DNA of 64,000 nt from Gemmatimonadota bacterium (lineage in GTDB: Bacteria; Gemmatimonadota; Gemmatimonadetes; Gemmatimonadales; GWC2-71-9), in assembly GCA_029262195.1 (NCBI GenBank), contig JAJCZX010000036.1, forward strand, positions 1-64,000, written 5' to 3'. Shown one piece after another: positions 33,921-43,329 of this stretch (positions within the stretch are counted from its first letter, which is position 1; the number at the start of each line of letters is the position of its first letter). The notes beneath the pieces were generated by a model. The model worked only from the letters and a program-made list of their open reading frames with translations. It did not search any database and was not told where the DNA came from. Position numbers and translations under genes: made by a program.

Positions 33921-36472
33921 AGGGGTGCTCTGATAAACCCGCGGAAAGGTTCGTAGTCTCTGAGCAATTTAAGATCGACGTCCGCGTGCGTGGCCCACGT
34001 CATCCTGCGGCCCATGTCATTAGCCTCCCTGAGGTAATCCATCGCAACATCCCGCTGCCCCAGCACGGCTGCTATTCTACCACGCCAGTAGGGGACATGG
34101 CCGAACAGGAAATCCCGCTGCATGGTGGTTAACGAGTCTGACAATATTTGCGCTCGAACCGGGTTTCCCATCCGGGCGGCTGCCGCCGCCGCGTAACCGA
34201 GGAAGCCTATGCTGTCGGGTTCGGCTACGGCTAGTGTAGCAAACAATGTTTCAGCTTCTTCGAACTGCTCCGCCGAATAAAGCGACCTGGCAAGCCCATA
34301 GGTTGCGTCGATATCGAACTCGGATTGGACCAGGTTAGCACGATACCATTCTACAGCCATTTCGGCGTATTGGCGCGCCTCAGCATCGTAGCGGTGGGCT
34401 CCAAGTTCGAGACTCGTCGACCTGAGGAAATCACCATTGTCCCAGAAAACCCCCTCATCCCAATCTCTGGCATCCTCAATCAAAGCCGCGATTTCGTCCA
34501 ACCTGCCAAGGGCCGCAAGCGCACGCATTTCCAGTGAAGCAAAAAACAAAGATGCTGGATTGTCGTCTCGAGCGGCCCGCACCAATCGTAACTCCTCCTC
34601 GTGCCGTTCCAACAAATGAAAGGTGGCTGAATAAACCTGCCAGTAGGCTATGGCACCAAGGCTAGTGACATCTTCCGTATCTACCGATTCGAAGTATACG
34701 AGAGCCTCTTCTGGTCGATTGAGCCAGAGGGAGGTAATTCCGGCGAAAATCTGAATATCCTGATCCGGTGCTAATTGAACAGCATCGGCAATAGCACCTC
34801 GCGCTCTCCGCGAGTCGCCGGAGGTGAGCCCCAAAATCCAATCGAGCACATGAGTTTCTAACGGGTTAATCGTTTCCCGTCGCCCGTCCAATTCATGCGC
34901 TATCGAGTCTGCCAACGGCCATCGGTCGAACGTGGCACTCGCGAACGCTGCCAGAAGCAGCGGCGCCGAAAACTCCGGATCCATTTCGGACGACCGAAAC
35001 AGGTGCCCCATTGCGCCGGCGTAGTCAAATTCATTGAAGGCCAGTTGCCCGGCAACAAACTCTTCATAGGCATCGTAAAGAGGCGGCTGATAACCCACGG
35101 CGGCCCACCTCATGAATTCATCGTCGAACAGAGTCCCCATCCCACTCATCACGCGTTGACGCAAAATTTCGACAGCAACCAGTGGGCTATCGACATGTGA
35201 AGAAACCGGGGGAAGACTCAAAAGAACCCGGTCGTCTTGAGTGTCGGTAAACTGAACAGAGAATTGAGTCGTTTGTCCGCTCTGATAGTAGGACCCGGAT
35301 ATTACTATGTCCGCGCTGGTGGCATCGACAAGGCGGGCTATCGCTTCAGTCGGTGATTCTTCTCCTGAAAACGCGAGAGAACTCCGTGTACCGACTACTT
35401 CAACCAACCCAGTCCGAGTTAACCCCTGCGTTATCCAATCGGCCGCCATTACACCGAGGGGAGCCTGCGACGAATCCCCCGTCTGGTTATCCAAGACAGC
35501 CACAACCACTCGGCTGGAAAACGGTTCGTCCCTATTCAGAAAATCGAGCTCCGGTAGAATCGTGATCGCAAGCAGAAGAAGCACCACCCCGGTAAACGCG
35601 GCCGAGAGCCAGCGGTTGTTTTGTCTGGCAGCGGCGGTGTTGGACGTTCTTCCCCCGAGTTCTTCAAGGAATTCGTCGGCCGTTGCAAATCGCTCATCCG
35701 GTGACGCGGCAAGAGCCCTTGCGACTATCGGTGCTACTCGGGTGGCCTCGATACCACGCCCTGACTTCCTGAGTAACTCAGACGCTTCCTCGGCTTTCTG
35801 TGAGGGCGAAGCCTGGGGAACACGGCCGAAAACCATTTCGAAAAGAACGCAGCCCAACGAATACAGGTCGGTGCGGCCATCCACCTCTGGTCCAGTCCAC
35901 TGTTCGGGGCTCATGTACGCGGGCGTACCGATTGGCACACCTGTCCTTGTCAGCGAAGCTCCTTCTCCAAACGCTTTCGCGACTCCGAAGTCAACGACCA
36001 TTGCGTGGCCGTCCGCCAAAAGGATGTTCTCCGGTTTGATGTCCCGGTGGACAATTCCCTCTCCGTGCGCATAGCTCAGCGCACTTGCGACCTCCCGCGC
36101 AATCTGGAGGGCATCTGACAAAGGGAGCGTTTTCTCCCTGGCAAGCCGTGCCCGCAGGGACTCGCCCGAGATGTAGGGCATCGCATAGTAAAGGAGATCC
36201 CCGGACTCTCCCGCGGTGAAGACGGGAACCACATGAGGGTGCGTCAGCTTCGAGGCTAGATCAATTTCGCGCAGGAAGCGTTCTCTCATCAAGCGCGTTG
36301 AAATGTCCGGGTTCATGACCTTCAACGCCACTTCCCTCTGGGGGTGCTGAGCACGGGCGAGATACACCACGGCCATTCCCCCTCGCCCCAATTCGCGAAC
36401 GATTTCGAATTCGGGCGAGACAGCGGATCTAACCGCTTCTAATTGTTCCTGGGCTTCTTTCTCGTTTTCCAC
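33917..36472 (-). CDS. Transmembrane Ser/Thr protein kinase with C-terminal repeat region
   Basis: An 851-residue PknB-like kinase. The Gly loop is GRGGMAVVY (29-37), Lys51 (VALKVMN), [11 protein letters not shown] with catalytic Asp144, DFGVAK with Asp161 and SPEQW in the activation segment, so it should be active. A membrane helix spans about 288-308. The periplasmic part begins with a TolB-N/adenylate-cyclase-like segment ([24 protein letters not shown]) and continues as TPR-like repeats. This layout is common in Gemmatimonadota and Acidobacteriota. The convergent end overlaps the DUF255 gene by 4 bases. Confidence 0.95.
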   Translation of the reverse strand: MENEKEAQEQLEAVRSAVSPEFEIVRELGRGGMAVVYLARAQHPQREVALKVMNPDISTRLMRERFLREIDLASKLTHPHVVPVFTAGESGDLLYYAMPYISGESLRARLAREKTLPLSDALQIAREVASALSYAHGEGIVHRDIKPENILLADGHAMVVDFGVAKAFGEGASLTRTGVPIGTPAYMSPEQWTGPEVDGRTDLYSLGCVLFEMVFGRVPQASPSQKAEEASELLRKSGRGIEATRVAPIVARALAASPDERFATADEFLEELGGRTSNTAAARQNNRWLSAAFTGVVLLLLAITILPELDFLNRDEPFSSRVVVAVLDNQTGDSSQAPLGVMAADWITQGLTRTGLVEVVGTRSSLAFSGEESPTEAIARLVDATSADIVISGSYYQSGQTTQFSVQFTDTQDDRVLLSLPPVSSHVDSPLVAVEILRQRVMSGMGTLFDDEFMRWAAVGYQPPLYDAYEEFVAGQLAFNEFDYAGAMGHLFRSSEMDPEFSAPLLLAAFASATFDRWPLADSIAHELDGRRETINPLETHVLDWILGLTSGDSRRARGAIADAVQLAPDQDIQIFAGITSLWLNRPEEALVYFESVDTEDVTSLGAIAYWQVYSATFHLLERHEEELRLVRAARDDNPASLFFASLEMRALAALGRLDEIAALIEDARDWDEGVFWDNGDFLRSTSLELGAHRYDAEARQYAEMAVEWYRANLVQSEFDIDATYGLARSLYSAEQFEEAETLFATLAVAEPDSIGFLGYAAAAAARMGNPVRAQILSDSLTTMQRDFLFGHVPYWRGRIAAVLGQRDVAMDYLREANDMGRRMTWATHADVDLKLLRDYEPFRGFIRAPL

Positions 36473-36624
36473 GGCTCTTCAAGATAAAGCTTCGACGGCG
36501 ATAGCACGATTGGTAACGCGAAACTGCTTTTCGGAGCGGACATAAAACGTCCATCCGCTGCTATTGATTCTGAGGTTCCCAGGCCCTAAGGTTGTTGGAC
36601 TTCCACAGAGAACACCAAAGAAAA

Positions 36625-38226
36625 ATGAACAGAACGAAAATCGCAGACTGGGATTCACTTTCGGATCGAACCCCGACACATGCACTGGTCGCCAATGTAG
36701 ACCTCGTAATAGTACGCTTCGACGACGAGGTATCTGTCCTGTATGGGCGTTGCCTCCACCGGGGTGCCCGTTTAGCAGACGGATTCGTACGTGGCAAGAA
36801 TCTGGTATGCGGCCTCCACTTCTGGGACTACGAGTGCGACTCCGGGGTTAGTTCTTACAACAATTCAGAACGCCTCCACAAATTTTCATCATGGGTGGAG
36901 GATGGAGCAATCTTCGTTGACGAAGACGAAATATCGGCCTGGCAGGCGCAAAACCCTCAACCGTTCGACCGGAACGCCTATCAGGGAGATTTCCAGGACG
37001 TACATGGCACACCGGAGGAACCTGCGACTCCGTTAATTCACAGCCTGGCTGATAAGGGTGTTCCCGAAGGTAGTCACGGGCCCGTTGCAGCCATGGGCAT
37101 ACCCGGCCCAGACCTCCCCAGGTGGGACTCACTTCAATTTGTAACAGCCCAGCTGGCAACTCTGCCGCATCTCGAAGACGTACCGGTGGGTTCCGAATTG
37201 ATCATCGGACCATCAGCGAGAAAACCGTTGCGACTTGAGATCCCGCTCTTCGTTTCTGACATGAGCTTCGGTGCGTTATCAGAGGAGGCCAAAGTGGCCC
37301 TGGCCCGTGGAGCCGAGTTGGCGGGCACAGGAATCTGCTCGGGGGAGGGGGGCATGTTACCGGAAGAGCAAGCCGAAAACGACCGCTATTTCTACGAATT
37401 GGCGTCGGGTCGTTTCGGGTTCTCGATAGACAAGCTGAAAAAAGTGCAGGCTTTTCATTTCAAGGGAGGGCAGGGTGCGAAAACCGGGACAGGCGGGCAC
37501 CTTCCCGGAGAAAAAGTAAAGGGTAAAATCGCCACAACTCGTGGACTACCCGAAGGGACTCCAGCAATCTCACCTCCGCGGTTTCCAGACTGGACCGAAC
37601 TTTCGCAATTCAGAGATTTCACAGAGGAAGTGCGAGAAACTACCGGAGGAATTCCGATCGGTTACAAACTCTCGGCCCAACACATAGAAAAAGACATTGA
37701 CGCGGCTCTCGAAGTAGGCGTCGACTATATCATCCTCGATGGTCGCGGTGGCGGTACCGGAGCAGCCCCCACGATTTTTAGAGACAACATTTCGGTCCCG
37801 ACGATTCCGGCTCTGGCCAGAGCCCGCAGGCATCTGGACGCGACGAACAGGGATATCACATTGATCATCACGGGCGGTTTGCGCACTCCAGCTGATTTCG
37901 CGAAGGCCCTTGCTCTTGGCGCCGATGGAGTCGCGGTGTCCAACTCCGCCATGCAGGCGATCGGCTGCATAGCCATGAGGGCTTGCCACACCAACAACTG
38001 CCCGGTGGGAATCGCGACCCAGAAGCAACATCTACGGGACCGTCTACAGGTTCAGGTTTCCGCCGAACGTCTGGCGAGGTTTTTCCAGGGCTCGATTCAC
38101 CTGATGCAGGTTCTCGCCAGAGCGTGCGGGCACAAACATCTCAATGAATTCTGCGTTGAGGACCTCGTGACTTGGGACCGAGAAATGGCTGCACTGGCAG
38201 GCGTAGCATACGGCGGAGTCGGTTGA
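36625..38226 (+). CDS. Rieske [2Fe-2S] domain fused to glutamate synthase-like FMN domain
   Basis: A 533-residue protein from ATG 36625 (TTG 36592 is a less likely start). Residues 5-105 form a Rieske domain with Cys43-x-His45 and Cys62-x2-His65. Residues about 150-520 match the central FMN-binding alpha/beta barrel of glutamate synthase (GltB) with DGRGGGTGAAP, ITGGLRTPADFAKALALGADG and the 3Fe-4S cysteine pattern C-x5-C-x4-C in AIGCIAMRACHTNNCPVG. The glutaminase and GOGAT C-terminal domains are missing. A flavin/iron-sulfur oxidoreductase acting on a small substrate is likely; the Rieske part may deliver electrons in place of a ferredoxin. Confidence 0.9.
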   Translation: MNRTKIADWDSLSDRTPTHALVANVDLVIVRFDDEVSVLYGRCLHRGARLADGFVRGKNLVCGLHFWDYECDSGVSSYNNSERLHKFSSWVEDGAIFVDEDEISAWQAQNPQPFDRNAYQGDFQDVHGTPEEPATPLIHSLADKGVPEGSHGPVAAMGIPGPDLPRWDSLQFVTAQLATLPHLEDVPVGSELIIGPSARKPLRLEIPLFVSDMSFGALSEEAKVALARGAELAGTGICSGEGGMLPEEQAENDRYFYELASGRFGFSIDKLKKVQAFHFKGGQGAKTGTGGHLPGEKVKGKIATTRGLPEGTPAISPPRFPDWTELSQFRDFTEEVRETTGGIPIGYKLSAQHIEKDIDAALEVGVDYIILDGRGGGTGAAPTIFRDNISVPTIPALARARRHLDATNRDITLIITGGLRTPADFAKALALGADGVAVSNSAMQAIGCIAMRACHTNNCPVGIATQKQHLRDRLQVQVSAERLARFFQGSIHLMQVLARACGHKHLNEFCVEDLVTWDREMAALAGVAYGGVG

Positions 38227-38257
38227 TCCTACCGGCGCCCTTCTCTGTGGTTTTCAA

Positions 38258-38755
38258 CTAGGACATGGTGTGCAACTTACCCAGTTCCAAAACGGGAACG
38301 TTGCCGCGTACCCCGGTAATAATTCTGCGGTGATAGTTTACCTGGCCAAGGTGAAAGGCCAGGTGACTAACGAGATGGATGAGAAAGTCAGATGTTGCCG
38401 CAGTGGATTGGCCAAAACTGTAGTCATCCATGTTTTCAAGTTGGTCATCTACCAACTGATCGAGAGCCCCGCAAGCCTCTGAAATCGTCTGGTCGATCAG
38501 GGCCAACATTTCCGTCCTCGCTACATTCCGATTGGTGAATTCAGCGTCCCTCTGCCGCTGGTATCCTGTAGCTCCCAAATGCGCGCCAATGAAATGCCTC
38601 AGATTGCCACAAAGATGCAAGGCGAGAGTACCAGCTGAGTTGGTTATTCCTGTCGGTGTCGCCCAGATATCGGATTCATTTTCGTAGGCCAGCAACTCGT
38701 TCTGGAGTGTCTCCAGTTCCCTTTTGACGATAGCCGAGACGGAGTCTGTATACAT
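38258..38755 (-). CDS. DinB-superfamily protein (DUF1572-like)
   Basis: A 165-residue four-helix-bundle protein. ATG 38755 has an AAAGG box 5 bases upstream, better than the GTG at 38827, which would overlap the divergent SixA gene. The metal-binding histidines of DinB folds are plausible at HLCGNLRHFIG and LIHLVSHLAFHLGQVNYHRRI. Bacterial members are often thiol transferases using bacillithiol, mycothiol or other cofactors; the function here is unknown. Confidence 0.85.
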   Translation of the reverse strand: MYTDSVSAIVKRELETLQNELLAYENESDIWATPTGITNSAGTLALHLCGNLRHFIGAHLGATGYQRQRDAEFTNRNVARTEMLALIDQTISEACGALDQLVDDQLENMDDYSFGQSTAATSDFLIHLVSHLAFHLGQVNYHRRIITGVRGNVPVLELGKLHTMS

Positions 38756-38813
38756 AAAAACCTTTCTTAGATTATCCATTTGACTTTGAACGGTTAGCGA
38801 AGATCTTAAGCTA

Positions 38814-39299
38814 ATGAAATTGGTCACCGCGGTGCGTCATGCAAAGTCCGACTGGGGGGCCGGCCTTCCGGATTTCGACCGCCCCCTCAACCACAGGGGG
38901 CTCCGAAACGCTCCGCAAATGGGGCAACGCCTCCTTAAACGTTCGGTCCGTCCGGACATATGGATCACCAGTCCGGCGAACAGAGCCGAAACCACCGCCC
39001 ACCTTATTGCCAACCAGATGGGATACGCGGTGGAAGACATAATCGTCCGCGACGAATTGTATGGCGCCGGGACGACTCAAATTCTTGAAGTACTCTCCGA
39101 AGTACCGAACCATTGTGAACACGCAATGTTTTTTTGCCATAACCCGGGGATAACAGATTTCGTAAACCGAATCGCGAACGCCCGAATCGCCAACATCCCG
39201 ACATGTGGGGTTGTTGAGTTGGAGTTTCAGATAGATGAATGGAGTGATATCACGCGGACGCGAGGCGTGAAAAAGAACTTCGACTACCCGAAGAAATAG
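38814..39299 (+). CDS. SixA-like histidine phosphatase
   Basis: A 161-residue histidine-phosphatase-superfamily protein. The RHG-type motif is VRHAKSDW with phospho-acceptor His9, a second basic site is ITSPANRAETTA, and the late His is in FFCHNPGITDF. SixA removes phosphate from HPt domains in two-component relays. A two-component pair lies just downstream on the other strand, though without an HPt domain. Start ATG 38814 is 58 bases from the divergent DinB start. Confidence 0.92.
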   Translation: MKLVTAVRHAKSDWGAGLPDFDRPLNHRGLRNAPQMGQRLLKRSVRPDIWITSPANRAETTAHLIANQMGYAVEDIIVRDELYGAGTTQILEVLSEVPNHCEHAMFFCHNPGITDFVNRIANARIANIPTCGVVELEFQIDEWSDITRTRGVKKNFDYPKK

Positions 39300-39339
39300 A
39301 GTTGGGGCGTTCCGGGTCTTGGGAAAGGCAGGGCCAATT

Positions 39340-39726
39340 TCATTGGTTTTCCCCGAGCAGCGCGTTGACCTTTTCAATGAGCTGCGCTCTGCGAAAGGGC
39401 TTTTTCAGGAAGAGCACGCGGGGATCATTTGCAATCCACCCGTACAGGTCCTTTTCCATGTAACCACTTATGAGAAGGATCGGCACGTCGCTTCCAAGGG
39501 ATCGAATCTCTTTTATAACATCCTCCCCTGCCATTCGTGGCATCGTACGATCGACGACCACAAGTGCAATCCCCGAACGACCTCTGGAAAACCGGTGGAA
39601 CCCTGAAACACCATCGGCAGATTCTAGAACTTCAAAGTTTTCCAATTCAAGAGTTTGTCGAATGACCGAGCGAACCAACTCCTCGTCATCTACGACCAGA
39701 ACCACCCCACGACCAACCTCACCCAT
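39340..39726 (-). CDS. Single-domain response regulator (CheY-like)
   Basis: A 128-residue receiver domain with the acidic pair Asp13/Asp14, phospho-acceptor Asp59 (LVVVDRTMPRM), Ser/Gly (LLISGY) and Lys near 106 (FLKKPF). There is no output domain, so it must act on a partner or relay phosphate. It starts at the stop of the histidine kinase gene (TAATG), so the two are co-translated. Confidence 0.93.
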   Translation of the reverse strand: MGEVGRGVVLVVDDEELVRSVIRQTLELENFEVLESADGVSGFHRFSRGRSGIALVVVDRTMPRMAGEDVIKEIRSLGSDVPILLISGYMEKDLYGWIANDPRVLFLKKPFRRAQLIEKVNALLGENQ

Positions 39727-41576
39727 TAATGCACCTCCAAACGAGCGTCGCTGTGCAGACTTGGCAATAACACAGTGAAACTCGTACCGCGTCCCGGAAT
39801 GGATTCACACTTCAAAATCCCGTCATGCGACCTAACGGCGCCACTGACGGCGGCGAGGCCCAGACCTCTTCCCGCGAACTTGGTCGAAAAGAACGGGTCG
39901 AATATTTTCTCCGCTGTAAATTCATCTATACCCTCACCCGTGTCCGCTACCACCAACCTGACATAATGACCTATTGGCATCGACCTCCCGATGTCCGCTG
40001 TCTGCAAAAAATCGAAACTGACCTCGCACTCGTCCGTCCAGACCGTGACAGTACCGCCGCGTTTCTCCAACGCCTCTGAACCATTCAGCACCAGATCAAC
40101 AAGCATTTGTTGAATCTGAGCGACATCGCCAAACACGGTTGGTACCTCATTCGAAAGTCTATATTCGATTTTGGTTCCCTCGGGCACCTTCGATTCAATC
40201 AACGCTCGCACGCTACGGGCTGTTTCGTTAATATCGAGTTCCCTCTTTGCAGTAGGAGCCCTGCCCGCGTAGATAAGCATCTTATCCGCAAGTCCGGCCG
40301 CCCGCTCCGCAGCTTTCCCGATCTTGTCCAGGTAGATTCGCTCTTCAGAATTTTCGTCAACGTTCATCAACGCCAGATCGAGGTTGCCAAGAACACCCAT
40401 CAAGATGTTGTTGAAATCATGCGCAACCCCACCGGCCATCAGTCCCAGACTCTCCATCTTCCGGGCATTCCGAAGTAGTTCATCGTTACGATGGTCTTCC
40501 GAAACGTCTCTGATTAAGCAAATCGACCCCACTACAAAGTCGCGCACGTCTCGCATCGGCGAAGTAGAAACAGAAAGGACCCTGTCCGGTCCAGATTCGG
40601 TAGGCACTGTGACCCGGTGCACTCCCACGCTCTCCTTTAAAAACGCGGGTCCGGAGTCGGTTCGCAATCCGACTCTCTGAGCCATATCCCGCAACGTCAG
40701 CCCTGACGGCGACGGTTCTTGAAACAGCTTTCGCGCCGAGTGGTTAGCGGCATGCACCACTCCGTCGGTGTCGAACACAAGCAGGGCATCGGACATAGCA
40801 TCGAATACACGCTTCGCGGCGAGCCCAAAGGCAAATTCTACCAGCCGGTACCTGACGGTAACGAAAGCGGTTATGAGAACCAAAAACAGAACGAGAACGT
40901 CACCGGTGGGTTGTATGAACTCGATACCGAAAGTAGGGAGGATATCCAGGCCGCCGAGCCCACCTACCGAAAACCCTATCAACAGCAAGAGGGACCGTTG
41001 TCGCAGGGCCGTCCCTTTGCGGGCTCTTCGGGAAGCTGCATAGTACCGAGTCAGAATCGCAGCGAGAACCGCCAGGTAGTAGATGCTGAACAGCAGGCCA
41101 CCAAACTTGTAGCGAGGGTAGTAGCCCCACTCGTAGAGACGTGGCTCACCCAGAAAATCCGGTATGAAGAGGGTGAAGCCGAAAAAGAAGAGCGAGACGA
41201 TCCAATTTGCGGCCACGAAGCGATGGTCCTTCAATGAAACGCCCACTGCGACTGCGGTGAAATGATAAATTGCGGCTGGTATGAGTGTCACACCAATGTG
41301 AGCTACCTTGCCCCAGAAGGTCGCCACTTCGGCGTCAGGAGACGAAAACCCAAAGGCGGCACCTACGAACCAAAACGCAAGCGACAGAGTGTAAACGCCA
41401 AACACCCTCCCTGCGGCCGAAAACCGCTCTCGAAAGAGGATTAGCCCACCCAACAAACCACAGATGCACCCGATGGCCAGGAAACGGATGGCAAGTGGAG
41501 TGAAGTTGTATGCCTGGAAGGCTTCAGGTTGGAACATTATCGTCGACATAGTTAATTGATGTCGTGAATCTGACAT
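39726..41576 (-). CDS. Membrane histidine kinase with N-terminal 7TM sensor and PAS domain
   Basis: About 616 residues. Seven predicted helices occupy the first about 235 residues (7TM histidine-kinase N-terminal type), followed by a PAS-like domain (about 250-360; RVFDAMSDALLVFDTDGVV), HisKA with His in GGVAHDFNNILMG and an HATPase domain with DLVLNGSEAL and GRGLGLAAV. The VAHDFNN form marks NtrB-like kinases that signal to receivers. Start options are ATG 41576, 41549 or 41537; none has a strong ribosome site. It is coupled to the CheY-like gene downstream, its probable partner. Confidence 0.9.
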   Translation of the reverse strand: MSDSRHQLTMSTIMFQPEAFQAYNFTPLAIRFLAIGCICGLLGGLILFRERFSAAGRVFGVYTLSLAFWFVGAAFGFSSPDAEVATFWGKVAHIGVTLIPAAIYHFTAVAVGVSLKDHRFVAANWIVSLFFFGFTLFIPDFLGEPRLYEWGYYPRYKFGGLLFSIYYLAVLAAILTRYYAASRRARKGTALRQRSLLLLIGFSVGGLGGLDILPTFGIEFIQPTGDVLVLFLVLITAFVTVRYRLVEFAFGLAAKRVFDAMSDALLVFDTDGVVHAANHSARKLFQEPSPSGLTLRDMAQRVGLRTDSGPAFLKESVGVHRVTVPTESGPDRVLSVSTSPMRDVRDFVVGSICLIRDVSEDHRNDELLRNARKMESLGLMAGGVAHDFNNILMGVLGNLDLALMNVDENSEERIYLDKIGKAAERAAGLADKMLIYAGRAPTAKRELDINETARSVRALIESKVPEGTKIEYRLSNEVPTVFGDVAQIQQMLVDLVLNGSEALEKRGGTVTVWTDECEVSFDFLQTADIGRSMPIGHYVRLVVADTGEGIDEFTAEKIFDPFFSTKFAGRGLGLAAVSGAVRSHDGILKCESIPGRGTSFTVLLPSLHSDARLEVH

Positions 41577-41623
41577 TCTGATAATACGTTTCAACACGCG
41601 ACTTCGACAGATACCAAGAAACC

Positions 41624-42223
41624 ATGTCCGACCTAACCCAACTGGCCCCACAATTCATCGCCCTCCTCTTCGGCGGACTCGCATCCTCCCTGGGTGTCGG
41701 ACTATTTGCCAGGAAACCAGCAGGCCAACGCCTGATGGTGAGAACCAAATGGTGGGGAGTTACGCTGTTCTCCCTGCTAAGTATGGGTGGGGTCCTGGGG
41801 GGATTCGCCTGGGCCATGCGACGTTTTCAGGAGAATCCTGAGACTCTTTCTTTACAAGAATCTCCATTTGTGTTTCTTGCGGTCGGGCTTATCGTTGGGC
41901 TTCCCTTTTCAATACCCTCAGTTTTGGCCACCTGGAACGAATTGCGCCCGGCCAAACAGGAAGCAAGACGGCGAAAGGCCAAGACAGCCTCAAAGGGAGA
42001 CCGCCTAAAATTCGCTCAGGATCTTGAACGCCAAATTCACGAATTCTCAGATGGACCCCGCGACGTGAAGGGAACACTAGGCGGGGAGAAAGGACGTATA
42101 CTCATCTTCAAAGGGAAATTGTCCCGTGCCGAGGGTGAAAAATTGGTTACGGCGTTGAGAAGCGAAATGCAAGAACTCGGATTCGAACGGGTGGAGGGTG
42201 ACGGATGGTGGTCTCGCGTATAG
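41624..42223 (+). CDS. Membrane protein of unknown function with cytoplasmic tail
   Basis: A 199-residue protein with three predicted membrane helices (about 8-28, 45-65, 82-102), a basic linker (RRRKAKTASKGDRL) and a soluble C-terminal domain of about 80 residues ending FERVEGDGWWSRV. The last part resembles a small alpha/beta ligand or protein-binding domain, but I cannot name a family. It slightly overlaps possible starts of the beta-propeller gene downstream. Confidence 0.65.
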   Translation: MSDLTQLAPQFIALLFGGLASSLGVGLFARKPAGQRLMVRTKWWGVTLFSLLSMGGVLGGFAWAMRRFQENPETLSLQESPFVFLAVGLIVGLPFSIPSVLATWNELRPAKQEARRRKAKTASKGDRLKFAQDLERQIHEFSDGPRDVKGTLGGEKGRILIFKGKLSRAEGEKLVTALRSEMQELGFERVEGDGWWSRV

Positions 42224-42231
42224 GAGCAATT

Positions 42232-43260
42232 GTGAAAATCGAAAACCTCAAAATTTTTCTCCGGTGTTGGTGTTTGTCTCTTGCAGTGGCCGTCCCCGCC
42301 ACAGGGCAAACCGGCACCCTGGTGGTGGCAAACATGTCAGATGCCACCGCTACGGTTATCGACATAGAATCGGGTGACGTCGTGGCTACGCTGCCGACCG
42401 GAATCGGGCCCCACGAGGTAGCGGTCTCGCATGACGGACGCACCGCAGTGGTCACCAACTACGGAAACTCTGACGGTGCGGGAAATTCGTTGACAGTGAT
42501 AGACGTGTTGACTGCAACTGTGTCTTACACGGTTGACCTGGGTGACCACCGCCGACCCCACGGAAGTGCCTTCTTGCCTGGCGATGAAATAGTTGCAATT
42601 ACATCAGAGACCAGTCAAGCGGTATTGTTGGTCAACCTGGAAGAGCGGATGGTAGTAAGGACGATCCCCACCGACCAACGGGTATCACACATGCTCTCGA
42701 TGGTTTCAGATGGCAGCCGGATTTACACAACGAACATCGTTGACGGCACGATCTCCGAACTTAATGTGGCGAGTGGAGAAAACCTTCGGGTGCTCCCGGT
42801 TGCTGCGTTCGTGGAGGGAATCGGAGTGAACCCCAACGGCACCGAAGTATGGGTTGGCAGTAACAGAGATCGCACGGTAAGCGTTGTCGACGTTGCCAGC
42901 GGTGAAGTCACCCACCTGTTTGAAGGCTTCGGGTTCCCCTACAGAATCGCCTGGACCAACGACCAAGCCACCGCGGTCATAAGCGATCCGGCACGTGGGG
43001 AAATTCGTGTCATTGATGCCTCTAGCCGGCAGGAGGAAACAATAGTCATCCCCGCCCAAAACATTGTAGAGACTGCGGAGTTCCCGAACTCTCCAGCTCC
43101 AGAGGGAATAGCGATCACACCGGGCGGGCGGTGGGTCTACGTGACACTTCAAGGCCGCAACGAAGTCGGTGAATTGGATCTTGTTACGGGTGACATCGTA
43201 CGCACGATGCCCACCGGGGTGTGGCCAGACGGTATTGGATATTCAGCGCTGACGAGGTAG
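42232..43260 (+). CDS. Secreted YVTN-family beta-propeller protein
   Basis: A 342-residue protein from GTG 42232, which has AGGAG 6 bases upstream; the earlier in-frame ATG (42205) has none. A signal peptide (about 1-27, ending ATGQ) is followed by seven YVTN-type blades, each with a V-I-D/A-G-x-V core (VIDIESGDVVATLPTG, VVDVASGEVTHLF, ELDLVTGDIVRTMPTG). Such propellers are periplasmic or surface binding modules. No catalytic function is implied. Confidence 0.88.
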   Translation: MKIENLKIFLRCWCLSLAVAVPATGQTGTLVVANMSDATATVIDIESGDVVATLPTGIGPHEVAVSHDGRTAVVTNYGNSDGAGNSLTVIDVLTATVSYTVDLGDHRRPHGSAFLPGDEIVAITSETSQAVLLVNLEERMVVRTIPTDQRVSHMLSMVSDGSRIYTTNIVDGTISELNVASGENLRVLPVAAFVEGIGVNPNGTEVWVGSNRDRTVSVVDVASGEVTHLFEGFGFPYRIAWTNDQATAVISDPARGEIRVIDASSRQEETIVIPAQNIVETAEFPNSPAPEGIAITPGGRWVYVTLQGRNEVGELDLVTGDIVRTMPTGVWPDGIGYSALTR

Positions 43261-43265
43261 GCAGC

Positions 43266-43304
43266 AAAAAAGCGTCCCGACCACCTGCAGGTTGTCGGGA
43301 CGCT
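43266..43304 (-). terminator. Intrinsic terminator of the duplicated-domain lipoprotein gene
   Basis: On the minus strand a perfect 11-bp stem (43304-43294 with 43281-43271), extended by an inner ACCTG/CAGGT palindrome, is followed by TTTTTT (43271-43266). It lies 25 bases after the stop of the minus-strand gene. It also closes the plus-strand propeller gene region but has no T-run in that direction. Confidence 0.9.
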
Positions 43305-43329
43305 CGAATTGCCATTCGAATCTGGAGAG

